A stretch of DNA of 14,484 nucleotides from Candidatus Freyarchaeota archaeon (GCA_030587365.1 JAUQZE010000012.1:1-14484); one strand, 5' to 3'; positions 1 through 7,120 are shown, counted from the first letter of the stretch. A program made the numbers and translations. Notes: generated from the sequence alone by a model not told the origin.

Positions 1-1
1 A

Positions 2-178
2 AAGCGGGACGGCTACGAAGCCTGGACGCGGGAGGTGGGCTTCGGAAGGAGATGGGCCGTGGAGACCGCAATAGGCTCCTTCAAGGCCCTGTTCGGAGAA
101 TACTTGGCGGCGCGCACCCTCGAGACCACCCAGCTGGAAGTAGGCTTAAAGGTCGCGGTGTACAACCAGCTCTGCTAA
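2..178 (+). CDS. Transposase C-terminal fragment, IS4/IS5-type DDE family (5' end outside window)
   Basis: An open frame enters from the left edge and ends at TAA 176-178, giving 58 residues. It contains the IS4/IS5 'Y(2)R(3)E(6)K' signature in slightly altered form: F14-x2-R17-x3-E21-x6-K28, with Phe in place of Tyr. E21 (codon 62-64) would be the third acid of the DDE triad of the RNase H-fold transposase. The tail, with an FGE motif and a final 'YNQLC', fits the helical C-terminus of this group. A different frame in the same DNA is open from an ATG at 52, but its Arg/Gly/Pro-rich translation looks like a GC-rich shadow. The fragment is visibly richer in G+C than the DNA after it, as expected for a mobile element. 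The exact IS family is not resolved because the N-terminal two thirds and the terminal repeats are not visible. Confidence 0.8.
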   Translation, partial: KRDGYEAWTREVGFGRRWAVETAIGSFKALFGEYLAARTLETTQLEVGLKVAVYNQLC

Positions 179-182
179 ACCG

Positions 183-206
183 CCCCTCGGAAAAACCGAG
201 GCGGGG
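183..206 (+). terminator. GC-rich hairpin just after the transposase stop
   Basis: CCTCGG (185-190) pairs with CCGAGG (196-201) around an AAAAA loop. The stem extends by two more C-G pairs beyond a bulged C. It starts 6 bases after the transposase stop. It is followed by A-rich rather than T-rich DNA, so it may be a structure near the IS end rather than an intrinsic terminator. Confidence 0.4.
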
Positions 207-541
207 CAGAGGCAGAAAAAACAAAAGGAAAAAGAAATAATTATGCAACAAGGCAAATTAATATAAAAATTTATAAATTTTAATTAATATTAATATACAA
301 TTTTTACGTTCCGAAAGCCACTAATCAGGTTATTTTTATGGGCCTTTTTCTAGGAAATCCTAGTTTACATAGCCGACAATCATCAGAAAAAATCTCCACT
401 CGCCTCCCTATGTTTATGTACATAATTGTCAAAAAACACAACATTGAAGACACCCTGATCCAGGTACGACAAGCTTCTCTTTTCCGCATATCATACCTCT
501 CGTTAGAGATGGTAAGGAAAGAATCAGATTTTCTCAAGAAA
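207..541. other. AT-rich gap between the IS fragment and the ferredoxin-like gene
   Basis: No convincing gene. The first part (about 240-300) is almost pure A/T and contains many TATA-like words. Open frames at 325-537 (minus) and 338-616 (plus) translate to low-similarity, start-poor sequences without domain features. The outer end of the left IS should lie here, but I could not define its inverted repeat because the partner end is outside the window. Confidence 0.5.
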
Positions 542-585
542 CTTATAATAGGGCGTGGTGTTATGTCGATTTGGTTATTGGAGGT
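542..585 (+). promoter_or_regulatory. TATA-like box and ribosome binding site for the ferredoxin-like gene
   Basis: CTTATAATA at 542-550 lies about 25-30 bases upstream of a plausible transcription start near 572-578. GGAGGT at 580-585 is a strong Shine-Dalgarno site six bases before ATG 592. This decides the start in favour of 592 over the in-frame TTG at 571. Confidence 0.5.
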
Positions 586-591
586 TTATTC

Positions 592-1659
592 ATGGAAGAT
601 GTTTACAGAAGGTTGAGAGAGAAGCTTGACCGGGTCCCCATAGGACTTCCTGAGAGTGAGAAAGCCATTGAGATACTTAGAAACCTTTTCACCCCTGAGG
701 AAGCTGAGCTAGCGGTTAGGCTGTCTATGCTTACGAAGACTCTTGAGGAGTTAGCCGCCGAGCTTGGTGAAGAACCCGAGACCCTCAGGGAGAAGCTCGA
801 CAGTATGGCTGATAGGGGAACCGTTTTAGCTGTTGAGAAGGAGGGAAAACGATTCTATCGTCTCCTCCCATCTGTGGTGGGCTTTTGGGAGACACCCTTC
901 TGGCCCGGAAGGAAAGACGAGAGGACAATGAAGCTCGCGTCACTCTGGCGGAGCTACTTTGAGGAAAAGTTCGCTTACGAGGTGGGCGATAAGAAGCAGA
1001 ACATCTTTAGAATCATACCGGTAAACATCGCTATAACAGGGGACTCTAGGGTAACCCCCTATGAGAATGTTATTGAGCTTCTCAAGCCTATAGAGTACTT
1101 CGCCGTGGCCCATTGTCCCTGTAGGCAGATAGCCCGCTACACCGGCGAGGGCTGCGATCACTCTCTTGAGGTCTGCCTCCACTTCGACAGCATGGGTCAA
1201 TACATGGTTGAGCACGGCATGGGGAGAGAGATAACCCGGGAAGAAACAATTGAAATCCTGAGAAAGGCGAACGAGGAAGGCCTGGTCCACATGACCGACA
1301 ACCATCAGGGAAAAATAACGACGATATGCAACTGCTGCGGTTGCTGCTGCATCTTCTTCAGGATGCTTAAAGAAATGAAACTCCCCAGAGCAGTAGCGAA
1401 GTCAAACTACCTGAGCAAAGTGAACCCCGACCAGTGCGCAGCCTGCGGAACCTGTGCCGAGCGTTGCCCTATGCAGGCAATAAATGTGGATGAGTTCGCA
1501 ATGGTGGACGAGAAAAGGTGCGTTGGATGCGGCGTCTGCTACTCCACCTGTCCAAACGAAGCTATAACGCTTGTGAGGAAGCCCGAGGAGAAAACAGTTG
1601 AAATTCCGGATAGAAAAACGTACGTAACTAATTTACTCAGGGAAAAGGGGCTTCAGTAA
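592..1659 (+). CDS. Winged-helix / Cys-cluster / double [4Fe-4S] ferredoxin protein
   Basis: 355-residue cytoplasmic iron-sulfur protein of unknown physiological role. Residues about 33-95 look like a winged-helix region (a helix-turn-helix-like stretch near 48-75, then a wing-like segment ending in 'RFYRLLP'). Residues 174-197 carry H174, C175, C177, C188, C195 and H197. Residues 246-253 form the dense motif CNCCGCCC. The C-terminus has two classic ferredoxin motifs: C282-x2-C285-x2-C288-x3-C292 and C310-x2-C313-x2-C316-x3-C320. The two ferredoxin motifs should bind two [4Fe-4S] clusters; the earlier cysteines may bind another cluster or zinc. The family is usually annotated only as a 4Fe-4S dicluster protein. 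ATG 592 is preferred to the upstream TTG 571 because GGAGGT is placed correctly for 592. It is monocistronic as far as can be seen. A redox partner or a redox-sensing regulator are both possible; I infer neither firmly. Confidence 0.9.
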   Translation: MEDVYRRLREKLDRVPIGLPESEKAIEILRNLFTPEEAELAVRLSMLTKTLEELAAELGEEPETLREKLDSMADRGTVLAVEKEGKRFYRLLPSVVGFWETPFWPGRKDERTMKLASLWRSYFEEKFAYEVGDKKQNIFRIIPVNIAITGDSRVTPYENVIELLKPIEYFAVAHCPCRQIARYTGEGCDHSLEVCLHFDSMGQYMVEHGMGREITREETIEILRKANEEGLVHMTDNHQGKITTICNCCGCCCIFFRMLKEMKLPRAVAKSNYLSKVNPDQCAACGTCAERCPMQAINVDEFAMVDEKRCVGCGVCYSTCPNEAITLVRKPEEKTVEIPDRKTYVTNLLREKGLQ

Positions 1660-1790
1660 AAGTAACCTCTCCGGGTATTTTTTATTCCTGTCATCAAACT
1701 ATTTCCTCATATTTGTTTCTTTTAAGTTACTCTTTTTCTTGAAACTTTGAGAATTGTGCTTCTGTGGCGTGTTGTTTTTTGGGCGAAAGA

Positions 1791-1855
1791 TTTAAATACT
1801 ACGTAATGCGACATATTCTTATAATATATCGTAATACATAATATGTCGAAAGGTG
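1791..1855 (+). promoter_or_regulatory. PadR operon promoter with 9-bp inverted-repeat operator candidate
   Basis: A TATA box, TTTAAATA, lies at 1791-1798, which puts transcription start near 1820-1825. A perfect inverted repeat, CGACATATT (1809-1817) and AATATGTCG (1840-1848), brackets that start. CGTAAT also occurs twice as a direct repeat (1802-1807 and 1830-1835). The arms contain ACAT and ATGT, the half-site words known from several PadR-family operators, so autoregulation is likely. AAGGTG at 1850-1855 is the ribosome binding site. Confidence 0.6.
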
Positions 1856-1862
1856 TTAGAAA

Positions 1863-2225
1863 ATGTCTAAAAAATCCATCCCTCAAGACCTAGTCGAAAA
1901 CTGGAAAAGGCAACTAAGGAAAGGAATACTCGAACTCGCCGTCCTTGCAAGTGTTGAGGAAAATGAAGTTCACGGCTACGCTCTGATAAACCGCCTCAAA
2001 GAGAGCAGCATTCCAGTCACCTCAAGTACTATATATCCCATACTGCAGAGACTTGCGGATAACAACCTGATAGAGTCGAGATGGGCGGAGTTCGAACAGG
2101 GGCATCCCAGAAAGTACTACGCAATCACGGATACTGGAAGACATGTGCTCGCGGGGCTGAGGGAAGAATGGAGAAACTTTACGAACCTAATAAATTCAAT
2201 TCTGAAAGAGAAAGAGGTGAAATAG
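1863..2225 (+). CDS. PadR-family transcriptional regulator
   Basis: 120 residues, the usual size of a short PadR protein (winged helix plus one C-terminal dimerisation helix). Family signatures are clear: 'HGYALINRL' (37-45), the recognition-helix region 'SSTIYPILQRL' (54-64), and the wing 'G-HPRKYYAIT--G' (80-92). The final helix (about 95-118) would form the dimer. Such proteins bind palindromic operators as dimers and often repress their own operon. The inverted repeat over the promoter supports this. Its stop is one base before the start of the HAAS-like membrane protein, a common PadR partner, so the two are co-transcribed. The ligand is unknown; the family name comes from phenolic acid control, but that does not predict the effector here. 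Confidence 0.95.
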   Translation: MSKKSIPQDLVENWKRQLRKGILELAVLASVEENEVHGYALINRLKESSIPVTSSTIYPILQRLADNNLIESRWAEFEQGHPRKYYAITDTGRHVLAGLREEWRNFTNLINSILKEKEVK

Positions 2226-2226
2226 A

Positions 2227-3003
2227 ATGGTGAGCAAAGAAGCCGAAACCATGATAGAGGAATACCTGAAAAAAGTTGATAAGAGCATGACTGGCGCAAG
2301 CAAGTCGCGGAAGCAGGAGATACTAAAAACCCTCAGGTCGCACATACTGGACGCCCTAGAGGACCAGAAAGGAAAAATGCCAGAAACCAAGATTGTCAAA
2401 AGCGCAATAAAAGACCTTGGAGTACCTAAAACGGAGCGCTTCGCTGAAAAGTTAGCACCTTGGATCGTTATAGCCATCGTTTGCTTGGGTGTATTTGTCT
2501 TAGAAACCGTCCTTGGACGCGGGTACATCTTTACAGTTCCCCTCTTTGTGTGTTCCTTCTCCGCTTTGGGAATAGCAGAATTCTGGGGGCGCACAATAGG
2601 GCGAAGATTTGAGAACAGGAGAATAGACGTTGTTGGCCTCTGGCTGGTCTACGTTGTGGTTGTAGCAGAGTTATTCTTGCTTGGGCTTTACATTGCCTTT
2701 CCAGCCATAGGTTCAACAAGCATTCTGGATCTCGTTGTACCCGGAAGTATACTGATTGGGAGCTTTAATCCAGCATTCATAGCAGGGTTACTTTTGCTTA
2801 AGACCTTTAACGCTCTTCCCGCTATAGGTGGATTCAGTTTGACGAGCATGGTTGCACTAATCGGAGGTATTCTGGCAGTCTTGATGTCCGCGTTCATAAT
2901 TATTGCGCCCGAAGAGTTCCAGAGTAAAATGTGTCCTAACTGCGGGAAAGAAGTTGAGGGAAACGCGAAGTTTTGCTGGAGCTGTGGAGAAGCAATCCCA
3001 TAG
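2227..3003 (+). CDS. HAAS-like membrane protein with C-terminal zinc ribbon, PadR partner
   Basis: 258 residues. The N-terminal 75 residues are charged and helical, with the pattern of the HAAS/DUF1700 domain often encoded next to PadR regulators ('IEEYLKKVDKSM', 'LRSHILDALED', 'AIKDLGVP'). About five hydrophobic segments follow (roughly 77-97, 101-119, 135-157, 165-190, 205-227), so it is an integral membrane protein. The tail has a double-CxxC zinc ribbon: C236-x2-C239 and C250-x2-C253. AAGAGGTG, inside the 3' end of padR, is its ribosome binding site. HAAS proteins are thought to act in membrane-linked signalling with PadR; the signal is not known. The added zinc ribbon is the unusual part. 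Confidence 0.85.
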   Translation: MVSKEAETMIEEYLKKVDKSMTGASKSRKQEILKTLRSHILDALEDQKGKMPETKIVKSAIKDLGVPKTERFAEKLAPWIVIAIVCLGVFVLETVLGRGYIFTVPLFVCSFSALGIAEFWGRTIGRRFENRRIDVVGLWLVYVVVVAELFLLGLYIAFPAIGSTSILDLVVPGSILIGSFNPAFIAGLLLLKTFNALPAIGGFSLTSMVALIGGILAVLMSAFIIIAPEEFQSKMCPNCGKEVEGNAKFCWSCGEAIP

Positions 3004-3014
3004 CCCACTATCCT

Positions 3015-3037
3015 CTTTTTTTCTTTTTCTTTTTTTC
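3015..3037 (+). terminator. T-rich terminator after the PadR operon
   Basis: A nearly uninterrupted T-tract broken only by C starts 12 bases after the stop of the membrane protein gene. Archaeal RNA polymerase terminates at such U-rich runs without needing a hairpin. Confidence 0.65.
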
Positions 3038-3286
3038 TACGGAATTATGTTATTTTAGCTAGAACAAAGATTAAATTAGTGCAAGTATGTTGCTTATGAC
3101 TAACTATTTTGAGTTTGTTGAAATTTCCATAAGTAGACATACCCAAACTTTTCCTAGAGTTCCTCGCATCCCCCCGTCGGATCCGTTCTTACAAACGCTA
3201 TTTCTAGTGCCTCACAGAATTTTATCGCATAAAACAGGTCTAGAGTATTCCTAGGTTTCAGGTTTATTTGCGGTGGTATTATTAGC
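3038..3286. other. Non-coding gap upstream of the glutaredoxin-like gene
   Basis: I see no supportable gene. A minus-strand open frame (3154-3357) has a faintly protein-like C-terminal half but no ribosome binding site, no domain I recognise, and it overlaps the promoter of the next gene. It may be a decayed coding remnant. Confidence 0.4.
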
Positions 3287-3346
3287 TCTAAATATAAAAA
3301 TAGATTAGGGTTATTATTCTGGAAGAGAATCAGTAAGAATTTAGGA
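3287..3346 (+). promoter_or_regulatory. Promoter of the glutaredoxin-like gene
   Basis: A TATA-like box, AAATATAAAA, at 3291-3300 predicts a start near 3323-3327 and a short leader. AGGA at 3343-3346 is a weak ribosome binding site nine bases before ATG 3356. Confidence 0.45.
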
Positions 3347-3355
3347 TATGATTGC

Positions 3356-3601
3356 ATGGCAAAAGTTAAAGTTTATTCGACGCCAACATGTCCCTACTGT
3401 AAGATGGTAAAGGAGTTCTTGAGGAAGAAGAGCGTCGAGTTTGAGGACATAGACATCTCATGCGATGAAGAAGCGGTGAAAGAACTGTTCCAAAAATCGG
3501 GGCGTTTCGATGTTCCCCAGACTGAAATAAATGGAAAGATAATATTGGGTTTCGATAAAAAGGCCTTAGAAAAGGAGCTGGAAAACTTATCATCCGAATA
3601 A
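3356..3601 (+). CDS. Glutaredoxin-like / NrdH-like redoxin
   Basis: 81 residues, a minimal thioredoxin-fold redoxin. The active site is C12-P-Y-C15 directly after the first beta strand. The conserved cis-proline is P54 in 'DVPQ', followed by 'NGKIILGFD', the usual glutathione/thiol-binding end of the fold. It would reduce disulfides or mixed disulfides in the cytoplasm. Many archaea lack glutathione, so its electron donor may be a thioredoxin reductase, as for NrdH, or another low-molecular-weight thiol; this cannot be decided from the sequence. It appears to be transcribed alone. I see no frameshift or missing active-site residue. Confidence 0.93.
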   Translation: MAKVKVYSTPTCPYCKMVKEFLRKKSVEFEDIDISCDEEAVKELFQKSGRFDVPQTEINGKIILGFDKKALEKELENLSSE

Positions 3602-3695
3602 TTAAAGCCTAACTGGTAAACGAATGATATTAGCAACGAGAGAAAACATTTTCATGTTTAAAAAAATGAACGGGTCGTACACATAGAGATGACTT

Positions 3696-3723
3696 TTTAT
3701 CCTGACTTGTAGGATAAATTTAT
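3696..3723 (+). promoter_or_regulatory. 8-bp inverted repeat overlapping a TATA-like box
   Basis: TTTATCCT (3696-3703) and AGGATAAA (3711-3718) form a perfect inverted repeat with a 7-base centre. The second arm runs into AAATTTATA (3716-3724), a TATA-like box about 65 bases upstream of the zinc-ribbon start at 3788. It could be an operator for that gene, or a hairpin at the end of the redoxin transcript. Confidence 0.4.
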
Positions 3724-3787
3724 AGAAGGGGAGAGAGTTAATTTAATAATTTTACTGTGTTGAGAAAGTTCGGCTTAACCTGAATAA

Positions 3788-3976
3788 GTGGATGAGGAGC
3801 TAAACCTTGGTTTAGATTTTCTGATAGCTGAGGTGTCAGGTTTGGGAACAAGTAAAGTCTACTGCACGTGGTGTGGTAGAAGATATTTGATGTCGGTAAA
3901 GGAAATCAAGAATGCGGTTTGTCCGAATTGCGGTAAGAAAGGCACAATTTACACAGTTACCGCCGAATCAGAATAG
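3788..3976 (+). CDS. Small zinc-ribbon protein
   Basis: 62 residues from GTG 3788. The middle and end form a zinc ribbon: C26-x2-C29 ('CTWCG') and C45-x2-C48 ('CPNCG'), each followed by Gly, and the chain ends with short beta-like strands. Such mini-proteins bind one Zn2+ and often act as nucleic-acid or protein adaptors; no specific role can be given. The start is uncertain: no clear ribosome binding site precedes 3788, and a second in-frame GTG lies at 3833, just before the ribbon. After the stop TAG the same frame has a TGA at 3986 and is then open to 4108 with plausible protein composition, so the gene may be a shortened form of a longer one. Confidence 0.6.
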   Translation: MDEELNLGLDFLIAEVSGLGTSKVYCTWCGRRYLMSVKEIKNAVCPNCGKKGTIYTVTAESE

Positions 3977-3988
3977 ATTGAGAATTGA

Positions 3989-4108
3989 ATTTTAGAGGGA
4001 ATTAGTAAACTTGTAGAAGAGTTGAAAAAACGATTAGAAAATGAAACCTTATTCACGTTAGAAGAAATGGATGTAATTGATGAAGCCGCTTGCAGCCGCT
4101 TAGTATAA
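3989..4108 (+). pseudogene. In-frame continuation downstream of the zinc-ribbon gene, possible decayed 3' part
   Basis: The frame of the zinc-ribbon gene reopens after TAG (3974) and TGA (3986) and runs 39 codons to TAA 4106-4108. The translation is helical and charged (containing 'KLVEELKKRLENETLF' and 'LEEMDVIDEAA'), which looks like real protein. There is no good start codon near its beginning, only a late ATG. A decayed C-terminal extension is the simplest reading; chance is possible. Confidence 0.3.
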
Positions 4109-4200
4109 GAGTAAGTTTCATTTTTGTCCATAAATGAATTTTAGGTAATGGTTTTCCAAAAAAGGGGATGAGGGAATTTTTGGGATTTCGTGGATGCAGG

Positions 4201-4701
4201 TTATTTTATTGGTTCAACTCCTACTAGGTCGCTTAGTTTTCCTTCGGGTTGTTCCTTCCAGACTGCTCGAACCCTCATTCCGATGTGAACATCTTCGGGT
4301 TTCGAGTTCATTAGAATCGTGGTGTAGTTAGAATTGGTTCCGTCGAAATTAACGTACACCATGATGAGTCTTTCTCCCTCTTTTAGCCAACCTGCCTCTA
4401 CAGGGTCTACGCCTAAAATCTTAGTTCGGCCTCTTTTCATCTCCGGACTTATAGTGAAGGTTCTTACGGTACCTACATCGCTCACACTAGCCCTAGTGTC
4501 TATCTTCCTCCAGCATCTACCGCAAATATTTCTCGGTGGAACATACACCATCCCGCAACCAGTACACAAAGAACCGATTATCCTCTTCTGTTTGAAGCCC
4601 TCTAACAATTCCTTATAGAGTTCTGGAGCCTTGTAAGAGTAGGAGCCAACAGGCCAGATACCATCCACGGCTATCGTTTCTTTTCTTTCTTTCTTAGCCA
4701 T
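4201..4701 (-). CDS. DUF35 Zn-ribbon/OB-fold acyl-CoA partner protein (copy 1)
   Basis: 166 residues. DUF35 architecture: an N-terminal helix (about 25-40), a rubredoxin-like zinc ribbon C46-x2-C49 and C60-x2-C63 with the typical 'YVPPR' between the pairs, and a C-terminal OB-fold ('VGTVRTFTIS', 'LIMVYVNFDG', 'IGMRVRAVW'). DUF35 proteins form tight complexes with thiolase-superfamily enzymes and help bind or channel the CoA substrate; examples are the archaeal thiolase/HMG-CoA synthase complex, BbsA with BbsB, and ChsH2 with Ltp2. This is the last gene of a four-gene minus-strand operon. Its GGAGG site lies inside the last codons of the thiolase-like gene just upstream, and only four bases separate the two genes. 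It is most likely the partner of that thiolase-like protein. Confidence 0.92.
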   Translation of the reverse strand: MAKKERKETIAVDGIWPVGSYSYKAPELYKELLEGFKQKRIIGSLCTGCGMVYVPPRNICGRCWRKIDTRASVSDVGTVRTFTISPEMKRGRTKILGVDPVEAGWLKEGERLIMVYVNFDGTNSNYTTILMNSKPEDVHIGMRVRAVWKEQPEGKLSDLVGVEPIK

Positions 4702-4705
4702 CTTT

Positions 4706-5962
4706 TTACCTCCTTAACCTAGGAGTATCTCCGAGAATTGTTACGACTGTGAAGTTGGTTGAGCCGCCCCATCCATGGGCAACCGCATTTTTTACGTCTT
4801 TAGGAACTTGGTGTTGACCCGCCTTACCCATTATTTGAAGAGCGCATTCAGCCACCCTTTGCATAGCTGAGGAGCCTATAGCGTTAGTGGAGAGCACGCC
4901 GCCAGAAGGGTCAATAGGAAGTCTGCCATCAATCTGTGTTTCTCCTTCTTCAAGGGGAATCCATGCCTTACCATCATCGAAAAGTTGTAGCCTCTCAGAG
5001 TAAATCAATTCTTGATGGGGAAAAGGCTGATAAATCTCAGCTACATCAATCTCCTCCCTAGGATTCTTTATCCCAGCCATGCTATAAGCCTTCGTTGCTG
5101 CAATCTTACACTGAATCTGCTCTGAACTATCTGTCACCGCCACACCTTGAGCGTTTTCAGCCATCTGGTTCTCCTCGTCGGCACAAGATGCAAGCCCTCT
5201 AACCCAGGCAGGCCTCTCAGCACTCCTAGCTCTCTCCTCTGCGGCAACTATTATGGCTGAAGCTCCATCACTCGCGGGACAAATGTGGCCGAGCCTTAGG
5301 GGATAAGCAACTATCTCACCAAACCTAGGGTGGTTGGCTATATAGTCGACCGTGCAGTTAGGCCACTGAAGGTGTGCGTATTCATTCTTCGCGGCATTAC
5401 TCCTGGATTTGGCAGCAACCATATCTAAATGCTCTATCTTGCATCCGGACCGGTGCATATAGTTCGCTGCCTGATAACCAGAAACTCCTGCAGCCGCACC
5501 TACTCCTCCACCCCAAGCTAATGAGGTTTTAAAATCAAGTCCACACGCAAGTAGGTGGAAAAAGTTAGCCAGACCGACGTGGGCTAATCCCATAGTGGCC
5601 CCAGGCTCCTTACTGTCTGAGTGTTTCTCAAAACCGATGGCTAAAGCTACGTCGAACATTCCAGAGGCTACTTGGTAGATTGCACACTGAGCAACCGACC
5701 CTCCCGTGGTACCACCAGTAGCAATTCTAAGCAAAGGTTTTCCCGGAGCACCAAACCAGTCCCCGCTCCACAACTCCGCTTGACAAATACCGCCAAAGCC
5801 CTGCATGTTTCCAATGGCAATTGCATCAATTTCCTCAGGAGCTAGTTCTGCGTCCTCTATAGCTTTCCATGCAGCCTCTCCTATCATCTCCGCAACATTA
5901 ACCTCTCTCCTTATTCCGTGCTTCGTCTGCCCAACACCTATCACTGCAACATTTCTCCACAT
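4706..5962 (-). CDS. Thiolase-superfamily protein lacking the thiolase Cys and GHP His (copy 1)
   Basis: 418 residues with the full thiolase fold of the SCP2/archaeal type. It starts 'VAVIGVGQT', has 'SDGASAIIVA' (231-240), 'DPSGGVLS' (351-358) and 'AHGWGG' (395-400). By motif alignment, the nucleophilic Cys of the CxS loop is replaced in 'IATGGTTGGS' (80-89), the GHP His is replaced near N360 ('STNAIGSS'), and the His of the SCP2 'HDCF' motif is Tyr311 ('EIYQPF'). The HGxG motif is kept. Loss of Cys is not expected in a working thiolase but is known in Ltp2-type acyl-CoA aldolases, which also need a DUF35 partner. I infer an acyl-CoA aldolase/lyase or a non-catalytic subunit. Its ATG overlaps the stop of the previous gene (TAATG), with GGAGG just upstream, so translation is coupled. 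Confidence 0.9.
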   Translation of the reverse strand: MWRNVAVIGVGQTKHGIRREVNVAEMIGEAAWKAIEDAELAPEEIDAIAIGNMQGFGGICQAELWSGDWFGAPGKPLLRIATGGTTGGSVAQCAIYQVASGMFDVALAIGFEKHSDSKEPGATMGLAHVGLANFFHLLACGLDFKTSLAWGGGVGAAAGVSGYQAANYMHRSGCKIEHLDMVAAKSRSNAAKNEYAHLQWPNCTVDYIANHPRFGEIVAYPLRLGHICPASDGASAIIVAAEERARSAERPAWVRGLASCADEENQMAENAQGVAVTDSSEQIQCKIAATKAYSMAGIKNPREEIDVAEIYQPFPHQELIYSERLQLFDDGKAWIPLEEGETQIDGRLPIDPSGGVLSTNAIGSSAMQRVAECALQIMGKAGQHQVPKDVKNAVAHGWGGSTNFTVVTILGDTPRLRR

Positions 5963-7110
5963 TAATACTCACCTCCCAAAATGTAAACTATATTAGACTG
6001 GGCACATACACCCGTCTGACCGTGAGCCAGAGCCCTCCACACACCGGGCAGTTGGCAAGCCCCAGCTTCGCCCCTAATCTGCATGACGGCTTCAACCACT
6101 CTTATCAGCCCAGTGGCAGTTATGGGATCCGCTGAGAGAGCTCCACCACTCGGGTTGACCGGTAACTGTCCATCCTTAAAGGTCGCACAGCTGTCTATTA
6201 GAGTTCCACCCTTGCCCTTCTCACAGAAGCCTAAAGCCTCGTAGATCATGAGCTCCTCGTAGGCGTACCTCTCCGACACCTCAGCTAAGTCCAGCTCAGC
6301 GAACTGGTTCTTTATGTCCGCCATTTGGTATGCTCTCTTCGCCGCCTTTTCAAGACCTTCAAGATGGTAAAGGTTCCTATTTCTAATATATGAGTCTTGG
6401 CTACTGCCCACCCCTTCTATCCACACGGGATTATCTGATAGCTCCCTAGCCTTTTTCTCCGTTGCAAGTACAACAGCGCAGGCACCATCACTTATGGGAG
6501 ACATTGTAAGTTCCCTTATGGGGTCGTAGAGAAGTTTAGAGTTTAGCACTTCTTCTATGGTTATGCCTGGCATTCTCCTATGTGCATGAGGGTTCTTAGC
6601 GGCATTACCCAGATTCTTTAAAGAAACAATTGCAACTTCATCCTCCGATACACTGTACTTGTTCATGTACATCCTCGCCTGAATAGCTGCCATTGATACG
6701 TCGTTCAAAACCCCTATCTGCCTATCGAAGGTAGGATCAAGCATATAGGTAGAGATTTGGTGAGGGTTAAAGGTTGAACCCTGAGTATTAGCCACTATAA
6801 GTGCTATGTCATGAGTGCCTGAGAGAATTTTAAGCATACCGTAAAACATAGCGAATGCTCCATCCATCTCCACCTTAGTATAGTCCCTAAGGTAAGCTCC
6901 CATGGGCATTACTAGGAAAAGCTCCGAGATTGTTCTTCCATCCAAGTAATCGTTTGATGCATTAATTACAGTATCTAGGTCCTCTCTCGTAATACCGGCC
7001 ATCTCGGCAGCCCCCTTAGCTACCTCGAAGACCATGTCTTCCCTAGTCATTGGCATATTCCCCTGATGGTAGGATTGCGCGTATCCAATAATAGCAACTT
7101 TCCCTCTCAT
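5962..7110 (-). CDS. Thiolase-superfamily protein lacking the thiolase Cys and GHP His (copy 2)
   Basis: 382 residues from ATG 7110; an in-frame GTG at 7119 is possible, but GAGGTG at 7118-7123 is spaced correctly for 7110. Thiolase-fold signatures are 'VAIIGYAQS', 'SDGACAVVLA' (207-216), 'NPSGGALS' (319-326) and 'AHGQTG' (362-367). The Cys loop reads 'VEMDGAFA' (80-87), with Gly84 where Cys is expected. The GHP loop reads 'ADPITATG' with Asp328 for His, and the HDCF position reads 'EVSERY'. It is clearly diverged from the neighbouring thiolase-like protein, so this is an old pair rather than a recent duplication, perhaps forming a heteromeric complex or two sequential steps. It follows the second DUF35 gene by ten bases and overlaps the next start by one base. 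Some outlying thiolase-fold proteins are non-catalytic, so a structural role cannot be excluded. Confidence 0.88.
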   Translation of the reverse strand: MRGKVAIIGYAQSYHQGNMPMTREDMVFEVAKGAAEMAGITREDLDTVINASNDYLDGRTISELFLVMPMGAYLRDYTKVEMDGAFAMFYGMLKILSGTHDIALIVANTQGSTFNPHQISTYMLDPTFDRQIGVLNDVSMAAIQARMYMNKYSVSEDEVAIVSLKNLGNAAKNPHAHRRMPGITIEEVLNSKLLYDPIRELTMSPISDGACAVVLATEKKARELSDNPVWIEGVGSSQDSYIRNRNLYHLEGLEKAAKRAYQMADIKNQFAELDLAEVSERYAYEELMIYEALGFCEKGKGGTLIDSCATFKDGQLPVNPSGGALSADPITATGLIRVVEAVMQIRGEAGACQLPGVWRALAHGQTGVCAQSNIVYILGGEY

Positions 7111-7120
7111 TGTGTTCACC

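Noticed and set aside
52..240. Arg/Gly/Pro-rich 62-codon frame at the left edge
   Set aside because: It overlaps the transposase C-terminus in another frame; the transposase frame carries the E(6)K signature while this one has only GC-driven composition.
325..616. Overlapping open frames on both strands in the AT-rich gap
   Set aside because: No domain, no ribosome binding site, and the plus frame runs into the start of the ferredoxin-like gene in a different phase.
940..1305. 121-codon minus-strand frame inside the ferredoxin-like gene
   Set aside because: It lies antisense to a gene with clear metal-binding motifs; its translation has no family features.
2196..2594. 132-codon minus-strand frame across the PadR/membrane gene junction
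   Set aside because: Antisense shadow of two well-supported genes.
3154..3357. Minus-strand 67-codon frame upstream of the redoxin
   Set aside because: The C-terminal half looks somewhat protein-like, but there is no ribosome binding site or recognisable domain and it covers the redoxin promoter. At most a decayed remnant.
3974..3976. Pyrrolysine readthrough of the TAG in the zinc-ribbon gene
   Set aside because: A TGA follows four codons later in the same frame, there is no MtmB/MtbB/MttB gene and no pyl gene in the window.
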